In this document: in pieces, positions 1 through 8,741 of the stretch
Layout of the letters: each line of letters begins with the position of its first letter
Position numbering within the stretch: the first letter of the stretch is position 1
From: Avibacterium volantium
GTDB lineage: Bacteria; Pseudomonadota; Gammaproteobacteria; Enterobacterales; Pasteurellaceae
Direction: 5' to 3'
Assembly (NCBI RefSeq): GCF_900635775.1
Contig: NZ_LR134167.1
Span: forward strand, 2,141,001 to 2,205,000
DNA: 64,000 bases
Notes under the pieces: model-generated
Database searches by the model: none
What the model was told of the DNA's origin: nothing
What the model saw: the letters and a program-made list of their open reading frames with translations, nothing else
Program-made: the position numbers and the translations under genes

Positions 1-418
1 TACTGATATTTTCTTGCTGTAAAACTTTGGCAAACAAAGGTGTGATCTCAGGATCAAAATATTGCGAAAATTCCCCCGCACTTATGCCACGACTTGGCGT
101 TTTCTGAAATAGACTTATTCGCTCGCACCAAGCAAAATGCGCGGGGTCATCAAAAGTGCGGTGGTTTTTTGTTGAATTTTTAAACTCAAGACGATAGACA
201 GAATCCGCATAATCTAAGGGTAATTTTTCGCATTCCTGTTGCAGATGTTGGCTGCTTATTGGCAAGAGCACTACATCATTTTCCGCATAATATTTTTGCT
301 GCGCATTCATTGCTCGATAAAAATGCAGTTCTTCTTGATTAAACAACATTGCGATCATCAATAATGAGCTAAGCAACAACAATAAGGTTAGGGTAACAAT
401 GCCTTTTTGTGCCTTCAT
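1..418 (-). CDS. comP: ComP-like competence pseudopilin (3' part outside window)
   Basis: The ORF is open from an ATG at 418 to the window edge, so the C-terminus is missing. The product starts MKAQKGIVTLTLLLLLSSLL: a short basic leader, a G/I junction and a long hydrophobic helix, as in type IV pilin-like proteins, although the usual glutamate at +5 is absent. Its ATG overlaps the stop of comO (ATGA, 4 bp), so the two are translationally coupled. In H. influenzae the third gene of the comNOPQ competence operon (HI0938-0941) has this position and makeup, and those pseudopilins are needed for DNA uptake. The name rests on position and N-terminal architecture, not on alignment. comQ would be expected just outside the window. 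Confidence 0.7.
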   Translation of the reverse strand, partial: MKAQKGIVTLTLLLLLSSLLMIAMLFNQEELHFYRAMNAQQKYYAENDVVLLPISSQHLQQECEKLPLDYADSVYRLEFKNSTKNHRTFDDPAHFAWCERISLFQKTPSRGISAGEFSQYFDPEITPLFAKVLQQENIS

Positions 419-1137
419 TCTGTCCTGCCTTGATTGAGCAAAGGAATCACTGTTTCATTTTCATATTCAATATGCGGTTGTTTGACGAGTTGCCCTTTTA
501 ACTGTGCCACAAGTAACAAAGGTTCTTTTAGCCACCGCAAAGAAAAATGGGTGATCACAATTTCACGATCATCAAACAGATCCACCCAACCCCCTTTCTC
601 ACACGCGGGTTGCTGAATGTAAGTTTGACATTCTTCTTTTGTGCATTTTTGCTTAACGGTGTTTTTGTAAGTTAAGCGCGTTTCTAGCATTTTTTGCTTT
701 AGGCGATAACCAAACAATTCACGTTCAATTTCTTTTGCTCGGTTTTTACCATTTTCAACGCATAATCCTTTGGTGTAAGTAGAGCCAATACAACCTGAAT
801 TATCCAAATCATAGAAAAATAACACACAGCTATTCGGCTTTTCTCCCAAGGCTTGGCTAATAACAAGACTTGTGCCTTGGCTGTCTTGCTCGAACAAGGC
901 AAGATTATCCACTTTACGCTTTCCAACGGCTGCACGAAATCCCGTGCGGCGTAAATCTTTGCCGATTAATTGCAGGGTTCTTTCTATTTCGGCTTGTAAA
1001 AACAGCCGTGCATTCATTTGCTGAATTTGCCATTGGCTATGTTGATAAAATTTCACGATGGCGATTAATAATAGGCTAGATACCATCAAGGCGATCATCA
1101 AACCTAGCAAACTTTGCCCTTTTAAATAGCGGTTCAT
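415..1137 (-). CDS. comO: ComO-like competence pseudopilin
   Basis: The product has 240 residues. It begins MNRYLKGQSLLGLMIALMVS, a prepilin-type leader with a likely PilD cleavage after Gly7, followed by a ~20-residue hydrophobic helix. The rest is a soluble domain with several cysteines (around residues 103-190) that could form disulfides in the periplasm. The start ATG directly follows the comN stop, and the stop overlaps the comP start, so this is the middle gene of an operon. It matches the second gene of the H. influenzae comNOPQ competence operon. The likely role is a minor pseudopilin in the DNA-uptake pilus. Family assignment is by gene order and the prepilin signature. Confidence 0.75.
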   Translation of the reverse strand: MNRYLKGQSLLGLMIALMVSSLLLIAIVKFYQHSQWQIQQMNARLFLQAEIERTLQLIGKDLRRTGFRAAVGKRKVDNLALFEQDSQGTSLVISQALGEKPNSCVLFFYDLDNSGCIGSTYTKGLCVENGKNRAKEIERELFGYRLKQKMLETRLTYKNTVKQKCTKEECQTYIQQPACEKGGWVDLFDDREIVITHFSLRWLKEPLLLVAQLKGQLVKQPHIEYENETVIPLLNQGRTE

Positions 1138-1662
1138 CTAAGGCTCTCCGCACGCACTGAGCGAATTTCCCTGTTTTAGCTTTAAGCTACCCACATTAAA
1201 AAAAGAAAATAAGGTTTTCGCTTGCCCTGCTTGCAATAAGAAGCAGTCCGCTTGAATGGTGTTGCGGATACCGCTGAATCTAGCCATTTCTTGCGGAAAA
1301 TAATGTTTACTGCTAATCATTGTTTGCGTTGGAAACAAGGGTTGATAAATATTCGCCATTAGCTCCTCTGGACATAAGTGCGGTTGCAAACAGTTGCATA
1401 TTTTGTCGCTTTTGACTTGGGCCGCAATGCACCATTTTTGACTTGCTAGATCGCGATTTGCCACTAAAAACCATACTTGATTAGAATTTTCTACGCGCCG
1501 TTGAATGGTACGGAAAAATAAATATAAGCGCTGTTGCTCTTTGCTTAACACCGATTGTTCCTGATTCTGTTGCCATACGGGCAAGGCCGTAAGCAATAGC
1601 ATACTGGAAATCAATAGCACGATAAGAAATTCTAATAGCGTGAAACCTTTCATTTTAGCCAT
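1138..1662 (-). CDS. comN: ComN-like competence pseudopilin
   Basis: The product has 174 residues and a canonical type IV prepilin N-terminus: MAKMKG then FTLLEFLIVLLISS, with cleavage expected after Gly6 and the conserved Glu five residues later. A globular Cys-containing domain follows. It is the first gene of the comN-comO-comP operon. Upstream lie an uptake-signal inverted pair and a CRP-S site at 1769-1790, about 107 bp from the start codon, which points to competence-regulated expression. A second in-frame ATG lies three codons downstream (1653), and neither has a strong ribosome site. Known homologues in H. influenzae are needed for transformation. Confidence 0.8.
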   Translation of the reverse strand: MAKMKGFTLLEFLIVLLISSMLLLTALPVWQQNQEQSVLSKEQQRLYLFFRTIQRRVENSNQVWFLVANRDLASQKWCIAAQVKSDKICNCLQPHLCPEELMANIYQPLFPTQTMISSKHYFPQEMARFSGIRNTIQADCFLLQAGQAKTLFSFFNVGSLKLKQGNSLSACGEP

Positions 1663-1682
1663 AATAAAAACACGGATTTTTC

Positions 1683-1742
1683 AACCGCACTTTTGCCTTT
1701 GTTTATCGGTAATTTTCTATACGCAAGCCTAACAAGTGCGGT
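1683..1742. repeat. Inverted pair of Hin-type uptake signal sequences
   Basis: AACCGCACTT at 1683-1692 and CAAGTGCGGT at 1733-1742 are opposed copies of the Pasteurellaceae uptake motif, about 40 bp apart. They lie in the comN leader, between the CRP-S site and the gene. Confidence 0.8.
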
Positions 1743-1768
1743 GCTTTTTTAGTAGGAAATGAAGAAGG

Positions 1769-1790
1769 TTTTGGAATCGAGATCGCAAAA
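1769..1790 (-). promoter_or_regulatory. CRP-S (Sxy-dependent CRP) site of the comNOP operon
   Basis: The site reads TTTTGGAATC-GA-GATCGCAAAA. The competence CRP-S consensus is TTTTGCGATC-NN-GATCGCAAAA, so 18 of 20 defined positions match. The C in the core half-site, typical of CRP-S rather than CRP-N sites, is present in the right half. If the site is centred at -41.5, transcription would start near 1738, with an A/T-rich -10 at about 1745-1750 on the minus strand. Homologous sites drive comN in H. influenzae. Confidence 0.75.
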
Positions 1791-1887
1791 ATAATCAGAA
1801 AACGAGAATAAAACCTAAGAATGTAATAGATGAAAAATAATAAGGTGGAAGATAGATTATTATAAAAATTTAGGGATAAATTGATGA

Positions 1888-1963
1888 TGGTGGGTCGTGA
1901 AGGATTCGAACCTTCGACCAACGGATTAAAAGTCCGCTGCTCTACCGACTGAGCTAACGACCC
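1888..1963 (-). tRNA. tRNA-Lys (TTT)
   Basis: This is a 76-nt cloverleaf with encoded CCA. The acceptor stem is GGGTCGT/ACGACCC, and the anticodon loop CTTTTAA gives anticodon TTT. It is the last of three near-identical tandem copies in transcription order. Confidence 0.97.
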
Positions 1964-1987
1964 TAAGTATAGTTAATGGCTTTGAAG

Positions 1988-2063
1988 TGGTGGGTCGTGA
2001 AGGATTCGAACCTTCGACCAACGGATTAAAAGTCCGCTGCTCTACCGACTGAGCTAACGACCC
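1988..2063 (-). tRNA. tRNA-Lys (TTT)
   Basis: This 76-nt gene is identical in sequence to its neighbours and has encoded CCA and a TTT anticodon in the loop CTTTTAA. It is the middle copy of the triplet, separated by spacers of 24-28 bp, so the three are probably one transcript. Confidence 0.97.
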
Positions 2064-2091
2064 TAAATATATTTAGGCTGTTACGTTTGAT

Positions 2092-2167
2092 TGGTGGGTC
2101 GTGAAGGATTCGAACCTTCGACCAACGGATTAAAAGTCCGCTGCTCTACCGACTGAGCTAACGACCC
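2092..2167 (-). tRNA. tRNA-Lys (TTT)
   Basis: This is the first copy of the tandem tRNA-Lys triplet in transcription order: 76 nt, anticodon TTT, encoded CCA. It lies downstream of the pal terminator. Confidence 0.97.
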
Positions 2168-2295
2168 GAACAGGTATCATTGCGTAACGGAGGCTTATAA
2201 TACTGTTTTTATTTTAATAATCAATAAAAATTTTCTATTTTTTGTTTGTTTGCACGAATAAACAACAACTAAATCACACTTTACCACGCAGATAA

Positions 2296-2330
2296 ATAAA
2301 AAAACCGAGCATTCAAGGCTCGGTTTTTTT
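2296..2330 (-). terminator. Rho-independent terminator of tol-pal operon
   Basis: The stem ACCGAGC/GCTCGGT encloses a 7-nt loop and is followed by a run of U on the minus strand, 20-50 bp beyond the pal stop codon. Confidence 0.85.
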
Positions 2331-2349
2331 ATTTCGTCAATAAGGCAGA

Positions 2350-2814
2350 TTAGTATGCTAACACTGCACGACGGTTTTTAGAATATGCAGCTTCAGTGTG
2401 GCCTAACTCAGCTGGTTTTTCTTCACCGTAAGAAACGGTTGAAAGCTGACCTGCTTGAACACCTTTAGCAGATAAATAGTGCGCTACTGCGTCAGCACGG
2501 CGTTGACCTAATGCGATGTTGTACTCTGGCGTACCGCGTTCGTCAGTGTTACCTTCAACAACCACTTTAGATGCTGGAGTTGCTGTTAAATATGCAGCGT
2601 GCGCATCTAAGATTTGTTGGTATTCACCTTCGATGTTGTATTTATCGAATGCGAAGTAAACAGTGTTATAACGTTGTTGTAAATCTTGAACTGAGTAACC
2701 GCCAAAAGTTTGGGCAGTTGTTGTTTCTGCAGCACTTTCATTTTTTGAAGAACTACAAGCTGCTAATACAGCTACTGAGCCAGCTACAACTAATAATTTT
2801 GCAAAGTTTTTCAT
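2350..2814 (-). CDS. pal: Peptidoglycan-associated lipoprotein Pal (P6)
   Basis: The 154-residue product is an outer-membrane lipoprotein that binds peptidoglycan and TolB as part of the Tol-Pal complex for envelope integrity and outer-membrane constriction at division. The signal peptide ends in the lipobox VLAAC with Cys20 as the lipidation site. An OmpA-like domain follows (about residues 50-150), with the peptidoglycan-binding stretch [20 protein letters not shown] and RRADAV. Length and sequence match the H. influenzae P6 antigen (153 aa). It is the last gene of the ybgC-tolQRAB-pal run, separated from tolB by 10 bp, and a terminator follows. Confidence 0.97.
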   Translation of the reverse strand: MKNFAKLLVVAGSVAVLAACSSSKNESAAETTTAQTFGGYSVQDLQQRYNTVYFAFDKYNIEGEYQQILDAHAAYLTATPASKVVVEGNTDERGTPEYNIALGQRRADAVAHYLSAKGVQAGQLSTVSYGEEKPAELGHTEAAYSKNRRAVLAY

Positions 2815-2824
2815 TAACTTTCTC

Positions 2825-4132
2825 CTAGTTTTTAGTTAAATATGGGGACCAAGCTGGAAATTTAACTTGCCCATCACTTCCCGGTAGGCGTGCTTTAAAA
2901 CGCCCATCAGCAGAAACCAATTGTAGCACCTTTCCTAACCCTTGTGTAGAGCTATAAATAATCATAATTCCGTTTGGAGAGATGCTTGGACTTTCATCTA
3001 AGAAAGTCGAACTCAACATTTCTGTTTCACCTGTCGCAAGATCTTTTTTCATAATATGATCCGCGGCAATCATAATTAATGTACTACCATCAGCAGAAAT
3101 TTGTCCGCTATAGGTGCGACCACCAGAACTTAGTAAGGTTGCGCCACCACCGCTTGCGCTCATTTGATATACTTGCGGCGAACCTGCTCTATCAGAAGTA
3201 AAAATAATGGATTGACCATCTGGCGACCACGCAGGTTCAGTGTTGTTACCTGAACCGCTCGTTAATTGTGAAACGCTGCCGCTGGCTAAATTCATCACAT
3301 AAATATTTAACACCCCATCTTTTGATGAAGCGAAGGCTAATCTTGAGCCATCAGGCGAAAACGCTGGCGCACCATTATGTCCTTTAAAAGACGCAACCAC
3401 GCGGCGTGCGCCTGAACGTAAATCTTGCACTACAAGCTGAGATTTGCGGTTTTCAAAAGAAACATAAGCAAGTTTATTGCCATCTGGCGACCAAGCTGGT
3501 GACATCAATGGCTGTGCGCTTTGGGTAACAATAAATTGGTTATGTCCATCATAATCAGCGACACGCACTTGATAAGGTTTTGAACCACCATTTTTTTGCA
3601 CCACATAGGCGATTTTTGTTCTAAATGCCCCACGAATGCCCGTGAGTTTTTCAAACACTTCATCACTTACCGTATGCGCGCCTAAACGAATTGCGCTGGC
3701 TGGAACGGCATATTGATTTTGTGCCAATACTGCCCCAGCTGTGCCAGATGCACCAATGGTATCTACAAGCTGATAAGCAATGCTGTATCCATTGCCATTT
3801 GGCGTAACTTGCCCAACAACGATAGCATCAATGCCTAAAGATGACCAGGCATCAGCATTCACTTCTGAAGCTGAAGTAGGTTGTTGTGGCATTTTTGCTG
3901 GCGAAATTGGATTGAATTTACCGCTATTGCGTAAATCTGCAGAAATAATTTCTGCCACGTCAGTTGGCATTGCGCCTGCGCCATTCCATTTAAATGGTAC
4001 AACGGCGATAGGGCGCGCGCTATCAACCCCTTCGTCAATCACAATACGAACTTCGTCATCTGCTAAGGCGACATTTGCCAATAGCACCCATAGCATCGTT
4101 AAAAACTGTGTGATACGAATCATTACTTTCAT
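2825..4132 (-). CDS. tolB: Tol-Pal system periplasmic beta-propeller TolB
   Basis: The product has 435 residues from the ATG at 4132, which has AAGG eight bases upstream. A GTG at 4141 is also in frame but is less likely. A signal peptide ending around LANVALA leads into the TolB N-terminal domain (to about residue 160), then a six-bladed propeller. Three blade repeats are visible as [24 protein letters not shown] and [12 protein letters not shown]. TolB shuttles between Pal and the TolA/OmpF side in the periplasm. It lies between tolA and pal in the standard order. Confidence 0.96.
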   Translation of the reverse strand: MKVMIRITQFLTMLWVLLANVALADDEVRIVIDEGVDSARPIAVVPFKWNGAGAMPTDVAEIISADLRNSGKFNPISPAKMPQQPTSASEVNADAWSSLGIDAIVVGQVTPNGNGYSIAYQLVDTIGASGTAGAVLAQNQYAVPASAIRLGAHTVSDEVFEKLTGIRGAFRTKIAYVVQKNGGSKPYQVRVADYDGHNQFIVTQSAQPLMSPAWSPDGNKLAYVSFENRKSQLVVQDLRSGARRVVASFKGHNGAPAFSPDGSRLAFASSKDGVLNIYVMNLASGSVSQLTSGSGNNTEPAWSPDGQSIIFTSDRAGSPQVYQMSASGGGATLLSSGGRTYSGQISADGSTLIMIAADHIMKKDLATGETEMLSSTFLDESPSISPNGIMIIYSSTQGLGKVLQLVSADGRFKARLPGSDGQVKFPAWSPYLTKN

Positions 4133-4159
4133 AAAATTCACCTTAAATTGTTAAACCAA

Positions 4160-5374
4160 TTATTTCAAATCAAAATCAATAACTGGTGATTTATATTTAC
4201 TATAAATAGCATCTGATGGCGCAGCCGGGACTTTCTTCGTTCTTGCCACAGCACTCATTGCCGCAGAACAAATATCATCAGGGCCAGAAATTCTTTGATA
4301 ACTTGAGATCGTGCCATCACGTTGCAATTGAATACGAATGCGACAGACTTTCCCTGCAAAGCTCGGATCTTTTAAGAAACGGCGTTGAATTTCTTTCTTA
4401 ATGACGCCAGCATAGCGATCACCTTCTTTTTTGCCATCGCCTGCGCCTAAACCTGCACCACTGCCTTGGCTGCCTGCTTTATTTGCATTACCGCCAACTT
4501 TAGCACTGCCACCACCAATATCACCACCGTTAAGAAAATCATCTAATGCGGCTTGTTGGGCGCGGCGTTTGTTGGCTTCAGCCTTTGCTTTCACTTCTGC
4601 CTTAGCTTTGTCTGCTTTTGCCTTGGCTTCAGCTTTCGCTTTAGCTTCTGCCTCTGCTTTGGCTTTTGCAGCAGCTTCAACCTTTGATTTTTCCGCTTGA
4701 GCTTTTTTCTCTGCGTCCGCTTTAGCTTTTGCCTCCGCCGCTGCTTTTTCGGCTTTTAACTTGGCTTCTTTTTCAGCTTGTTCTTTGGCTTTTTTCGCTT
4801 GCTCAGCGGCTTTCGCCTTGGCTTCTTCTTCAGCTTTTTTGGCCTGCGCGGCTAAACGTTTTGCTTCAGCTTCTGCTTTTAGCTTTGCCGCTTCCGCTTG
4901 TTGTTTCGCCTTTGCTTCTTGCAACTTCTGTTTTTCTAAGGCGATGCGAGCTTGTTCTTCACGTTGCCTTTGTTGCTCTGCCAACTGTTCTTGTTGTTTT
5001 TTCAGTTCAAGCTGTTTTTGACGCTCTTGCTCCAGCTGTTTTTCAAGCTGCTTTTGGCGTTCCAATTCTTGCTGACGTTTTTGTTCTTCTAACTGTGCTT
5101 GTTTTTGTTCTTGTGGATCGGGTTCTTTCTGCTGTGGTTGAGTAGGTTTATCCACCTGCCCTTTTTTCTGTTGTTGCAAACGTCCCCATTCCTGTGCAGC
5201 AGATCCTGTATCGACCATCACGGCGCTGATCACATCGCCATCACCTTCACCGCCGCCCATTATTTCTACTTTGTAATAAAGCGAGCCAAGAATTAACAAG
5301 CCAAATAGAATAATGTGCAGAATAATTGAAATGGCAAAGGCGCCAATTCCGTTATTTCGTTGATTATTACGCAC
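4160..5374 (-). CDS. tolA: Tol-Pal cell-envelope protein TolA
   Basis: The 404-residue inner-membrane protein links the TolQR motor to TolB-Pal across the periplasm. One transmembrane helix lies at about residues 13-35. A very long Lys/Ala/Glu/Gln-rich helical domain follows (about 60-270) with KAKAEAEAKAKAE-type repeats, then a Gly-rich hinge (GGGSAKVGG..GSGAGLGAG). The C-terminal domain (about 315-404) has the two cysteines of the TolA III fold (KVCRIRI, DDICSAA). The start codon is GTG at 5374, with AGG about eight bases upstream; no in-frame ATG is better placed. It sits between tolR and tolB. Confidence 0.95.
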   Translation of the reverse strand: MRNNQRNNGIGAFAISIILHIILFGLLILGSLYYKVEIMGGGEGDGDVISAVMVDTGSAAQEWGRLQQQKKGQVDKPTQPQQKEPDPQEQKQAQLEEQKRQQELERQKQLEKQLEQERQKQLELKKQQEQLAEQQRQREEQARIALEKQKLQEAKAKQQAEAAKLKAEAEAKRLAAQAKKAEEEAKAKAAEQAKKAKEQAEKEAKLKAEKAAAEAKAKADAEKKAQAEKSKVEAAAKAKAEAEAKAKAEAKAKADKAKAEVKAKAEANKRRAQQAALDDFLNGGDIGGGSAKVGGNANKAGSQGSGAGLGAGDGKKEGDRYAGVIKKEIQRRFLKDPSFAGKVCRIRIQLQRDGTISSYQRISGPDDICSAAMSAVARTKKVPAAPSDAIYSKYKSPVIDFDLK

Positions 5375-5390
5375 AATAGACCTACTTACC

Positions 5391-5813
5391 TTAAATTGGG
5401 TTTGTCATTAATCCAACAGACTTTATTCCTGCTAGATGCAGTAAATTGAGTGCTTTAATCACTTCTTCATAAGGCACATCTTTCGCTCCGCCAACCAAGA
5501 ACATTGTGTTGTTGTCTTTGTCATATTCTTGTTTAGCCATTTGCGTAACCATTTCTTCTGTGAGATTTTCACTGCGTTCACCGCCAATGGAAAGGCTATA
5601 TTGACCAATGCCTGAAACTTCTAAAATAACTGGCACTTTGTCTTCATTGGATACGGATTGGCTTTCCACCGCATCTGGCAATTCCACTTGCACACTTTGT
5701 GAAATGATTGGTGCAGTTGCCATAAAAATAAGCAATAGCACTAATAACACATCTAAAAATGGCACTATATTGATTTCAGATTTTATATCACGACGTTTAC
5801 GACGATAAGACAT
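5391..5813 (-). CDS. tolR: Tol-Pal motor protein TolR
   Basis: The product has 140 residues of the ExbD/TolR family. A basic N-terminus precedes a single transmembrane helix starting INIVPFLDVLLVLLLIFM. Asp21 in that helix corresponds to the proton-carrying Asp23 of E. coli TolR. The rest is a periplasmic domain. With TolQ it forms the proton-driven motor that energises TolA. It lies between tolQ and tolA in the conserved operon. Confidence 0.96.
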   Translation of the reverse strand: MSYRRKRRDIKSEINIVPFLDVLLVLLLIFMATAPIISQSVQVELPDAVESQSVSNEDKVPVILEVSGIGQYSLSIGGERSENLTEEMVTQMAKQEYDKDNNTMFLVGGAKDVPYEEVIKALNLLHLAGIKSVGLMTNPI

Positions 5814-5862
5814 TATTGCCTCTAAAAACTTTGCTAAAAATCACCGCACTTTGTGCGACATA

Positions 5863-6546
5863 CTATTGATGACGACCGAAAACTTGACGATGCAAGATGG
5901 TGGTAAATTCATCAATAAAGTTACCATAATTTTGCTCAAGTTTATTGACGCGTAAACTTAAACGGTTATACGCCATTACCGCAGGAATTGCGGCAAATAA
6001 ACCGATTGCTGTTGCGATCAAAGCTTCTGCGATCCCCGGTGCAACCATTTGCAAGGTAGCTTGTTTTGCCCCGCTTAGCGCCATAAAGGCGTGCATAATT
6101 CCCCAAACCGTACCGAATAAGCCGATATATGGGCTGATTGATGCGACCGTAGCTAGGAATGGTACGCGTGTTTCCACATCTTCAATTTCACGGTTCATTG
6201 CCAAATTCATTGCGCGCGTGCTGCCTTGAATAATGGCTTCTGGGGCATCTGGGTTAGCTTTTTTCAAACGTGAAAACTCTTTAAAGCCGACATAGAAAAT
6301 TTGTTCGCTACCTGTTAAACCATCACGGCGGTTAGATAGGCCTTCGTATAATTTATTTAGTTCTTCGCCAGACCAAAAGCGATCTTCAAACGCTGAGGAA
6401 TCTTTTAAGGCTTTGGTTAATACGCGGCTGCGTTGGATAATGATCGCCCAAGACATAATGGAAAACGCGATCAGGATTACAATTACAATTTGAACCACTA
6501 CACTGGCTTTTAAAAACAGTTCCAAAAAGTTCAATTCACTGGTCAT
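5863..6546 (-). CDS. tolQ: Tol-Pal motor protein TolQ
   Basis: The product has 227 residues of the MotA/TolQ/ExbB family. Three hydrophobic helices are visible, near residues 15-37, 135-160 and 170-193, with the conserved stretch [21 protein letters not shown] and the closing [17 protein letters not shown]. The protein is the inner-membrane proton-channel subunit of the Tol motor. ybgC lies 45 bp upstream and tolR 49 bp downstream; an uptake signal sits between tolQ and tolR. Confidence 0.97.
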   Translation of the reverse strand: MTSELNFLELFLKASVVVQIVIVILIAFSIMSWAIIIQRSRVLTKALKDSSAFEDRFWSGEELNKLYEGLSNRRDGLTGSEQIFYVGFKEFSRLKKANPDAPEAIIQGSTRAMNLAMNREIEDVETRVPFLATVASISPYIGLFGTVWGIMHAFMALSGAKQATLQMVAPGIAEALIATAIGLFAAIPAVMAYNRLSLRVNKLEQNYGNFIDEFTTILHRQVFGRHQ

Positions 6547-6591
6547 TACATAGCTCCAAAAAATAGGATAGTAAAATAGGTAAGTGTTTAT

Positions 6592-6990
6592 TTACCCGTT
6601 AAATGCTGCTTTAATTTCTTGTGGAATAGCAACAGGTTTCATTTTTGTGAGATCCACACAGGCCACTTTTACTTCAGCCGTACAAATCAGCACATCATTA
6701 CGTTTTATTTGCTGCGAAAACAAAATTGTTGCGCCTTTAATGCCGCTTACTTCTGTTTCCACCGTTAATAAATCATCTAGCTTTGCGGCAAGACGATAAT
6801 CAATCTGCATTGTTTTGACAACAAATGCGAGATTATGTTCATCAAGCAATGCCTGTTGAGAAAAGCCTAGCTCACGCAGATAATCGGTTCTTGCTCGCTC
6901 AAAAAAATGCAGATAACGGGCGTGATAAACCACTCCGCCTGCATCGGTATCTTCATAATAAACTCGTATTGGTAGAGAAAATCTTTGCAT
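6592..6990 (-). CDS. ybgC: Acyl-CoA thioesterase YbgC
   Basis: The 132-residue 4-hydroxybenzoyl-CoA-type thioesterase has a single hotdog fold. The active-site signature YYEDTDAGGVVYHARYLHFF carries the catalytic Asp16 (Asp18 in E. coli). Known members hydrolyse short-chain acyl-CoA or act on acyl-ACP at the membrane. It is the first gene of the tol-pal run, which is its usual position. Confidence 0.95.
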   Translation of the reverse strand: MQRFSLPIRVYYEDTDAGGVVYHARYLHFFERARTDYLRELGFSQQALLDEHNLAFVVKTMQIDYRLAAKLDDLLTVETEVSGIKGATILFSQQIKRNDVLICTAEVKVACVDLTKMKPVAIPQEIKAAFNG

Positions 6991-7078
6991 AAATTATCAA
7001 CCTTGAGTTTTTAATCGTTGTTTTTTAATACAGAAAATTGCCGTATTGTAGAGAGCTTAATCAGGATTAGCAAGAAAT

Positions 7079-7156
7079 AAAGTGCGGTGAAAATTAAAAA
7101 GATTTTTGCTTTATTTGCTGATATAAGAAAAACTTGGCAAAAAATCACCGCACTTT
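7079..7156. repeat. Inverted pair of uptake signals between ybgE and ybgC
   Basis: AAAGTGCGGTGA (7079-7090) and TCACCGCACTTT (7145-7156) are perfect 12-bp inverted copies. They end just before the 3' end of ybgE, so a transcript from the cyd operon could fold here, and they may act as its terminator. Confidence 0.7.
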
Positions 7157-7173
7157 GATAAATGCGTATTTGA

Positions 7174-7476
7174 TCAATGCGTGAACGCTGGCAAAAGGAA
7201 ATGTTGCACTAAGGCAATGATGCCAACGATATAACCAACATAAGGGAAAAATACCCCTTTCCAAATGGCTGCCCGAATTTCAAACCCAATGCCGTGAATC
7301 CATAAAATCACTGTTGCCCACAAAATAAAAATAACCCAAACAGGTGGGGCTGTTCTTAATTGTGTGGCAAATTCATTAATATTAAAGAAAAAGCAAAGGG
7401 TTAATGCAATAGCTAAGATCAACGAAAGGGCTCGCCAAGAGCCCTTATTTACTAAATGATATGCTTTATCAATCAT
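7174..7476 (-). CDS. ybgE: Cytochrome bd operon protein YbgE
   Basis: The product has 100 residues from the ATG at 7476. A longer reading from 7515 would overlap cydX out of frame and is unlikely. Three hydrophobic segments are visible: SLILAIALTLCFFFNI, WVIFILWATVILWIHGIGF and VGYIVGIIALVQHFLL. It matches the small inner-membrane protein encoded at the end of the cyd operon in enterics and Pasteurellaceae. Its function is not firmly known. The start lies 4 bp after the cydX stop, which suggests coupling. Confidence 0.9.
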   Translation of the reverse strand: MIDKAYHLVNKGSWRALSLILAIALTLCFFFNINEFATQLRTAPPVWVIFILWATVILWIHGIGFEIRAAIWKGVFFPYVGYIVGIIALVQHFLLPAFTH

Positions 7477-7480
7477 TGAC

Positions 7481-7579
7481 TTACTCGTCAAATTTACCTG
7501 TTTTTTCAATGCCAATGGTAATCACTGCACTTAGCATTATGGCAAACAAGACACCCACTACCCATAAAACATAAAACAT
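7481..7579 (-). CDS. cydX: Cytochrome bd oxidase small subunit CydX
   Basis: This is a 32-residue protein, too short for most gene finders. It begins MFYVLWVVGVLFAIMLSAVI and ends in a charged tail (EKTGKFDE). A single transmembrane helix with Tyr3 and Trp6 is the hallmark of CydX, the accessory subunit that stabilises the haem pocket of CydAB. It lies 11 bp after cydB and 4 bp before ybgE, exactly as in the E. coli cydAB-cydX-ybgE order. AGGAGC sits close upstream of the ATG. Confidence 0.95.
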   Translation of the reverse strand: MFYVLWVVGVLFAIMLSAVITIGIEKTGKFDE

Positions 7580-7590
7580 AATTTCGCTCC

Positions 7591-8727
7591 TTAGTATAAT
7601 GAGTTTTTGTTGTCTTCGATGAAATCACTGTCCAAACGACCAAACATTTTGATGTATGACCAGATGGTGTAAGACAATAAGATCACCACAAACACTAATG
7701 CAAAACCAAGCATTAAGGTTAAGGTTAATTGGCTTGATGTTGAATCCCACATTAATAGGCTCATATCAGGGTGAGAGCTTGATGGCATTACAAATGGGAA
7801 CATTGCCACGCCACAAGTTAAGATCACGCCAGCCATTGTTAATGATGAGAACAAGAAGGCAAAGCCACAGCGGTTTGCTTTCGATGCCAATACATTTAAT
7901 AACGCGCCACCTACTGCTAAAGCAGGGAAGATGAACAATACAGGGGCATCAAAGTAGTTTTTGAACCACGCGCCCGCTTCAACTGCCACTTGTTTTGTTA
8001 ATGGTGATGAAGGTGCATTGTGATCCACTACGCTAGTTACCACATAGCCATCTTTGAAGTATAACCACACGCCTGCTAATACGAAGGTGATTAAGGTTGC
8101 CATTGCGCCAACTTGGGTAATCACTCTTGCACGCTCACGCAATTCAGAAGTGGTTTTTAATTGTAACCACGCACCACCTTGCGTAATGAGCATTGATAAG
8201 CTAATTAAGCCGCAAAGTAAGGCAAATGGGTTTAATAATTCAAAGAATGATCCTGTGTAGAAAATTTGGTGCATATCATTGAAATAGAATGGCACACCTT
8301 GTAATAGGTTACCAAAGGCCACACCAAATACTACCGATGGCACAAATCCACCAATGAATAAGCCCCAATCCCATAGCTTGCGCCATAATGGATTGTCGAT
8401 TTTAGCGCGATATTCTAAGCCCACTGGACGGAAGAATAATGCCGCTAACACTAAGATCATTGCAATAAAGAAACCTGAAAATGAGGTTGCATAAACCAAT
8501 GGCCAAGCTGCAAACATTGCACCGCCAGCAGTTAATAACCACACTTGGTTTCCGTCCCAGTGGGGAGCGATTGAGTTGATCATAATGCGTTTTTCCACTT
8601 CTTTTTTACCTGCAAATGGTAATAGTGTTAAAACGCCCATATCAAATCCATCGGTTACTACGAAGCCAATCAGTAATACACCAACGAGAACCCACCAAAC
8701 AAAACGTAAAAATTCGTAATCAATCAT
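7591..8727 (-). CDS. cydB: Cytochrome bd ubiquinol oxidase subunit II
   Basis: The product has 378 residues and about eight transmembrane helices. It starts MIDYEFLRFVWWVLVGVLLI and holds the conserved GFDMGV and PHWDGNQVWLL stretches of CydB. With CydA it forms the high-affinity quinol oxidase used at low oxygen; CydB carries no haem itself in most species but is structurally essential. cydA ends 14 bp upstream, and cydX follows. Confidence 0.97.
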   Translation of the reverse strand: MIDYEFLRFVWWVLVGVLLIGFVVTDGFDMGVLTLLPFAGKKEVEKRIMINSIAPHWDGNQVWLLTAGGAMFAAWPLVYATSFSGFFIAMILVLAALFFRPVGLEYRAKIDNPLWRKLWDWGLFIGGFVPSVVFGVAFGNLLQGVPFYFNDMHQIFYTGSFFELLNPFALLCGLISLSMLITQGGAWLQLKTTSELRERARVITQVGAMATLITFVLAGVWLYFKDGYVVTSVVDHNAPSSPLTKQVAVEAGAWFKNYFDAPVLFIFPALAVGGALLNVLASKANRCGFAFLFSSLTMAGVILTCGVAMFPFVMPSSSHPDMSLLMWDSTSSQLTLTLMLGFALVFVVILLSYTIWSYIKMFGRLDSDFIEDNKNSLY

Positions 8728-8741
8728 AGTTAGGCTCCTAA

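Noticed and set aside
1703..1921. 72-codon minus-strand ORF between tRNA-Lys and comN
   Set aside because: It begins inside the tRNA gene and crosses the CRP-S site, so it is not a gene.
4431..5145. Long antisense ORFs across tolA
   Set aside because: They come from the biased Ala/Lys/Gln codons of tolA on the other strand and lack ribosome sites.
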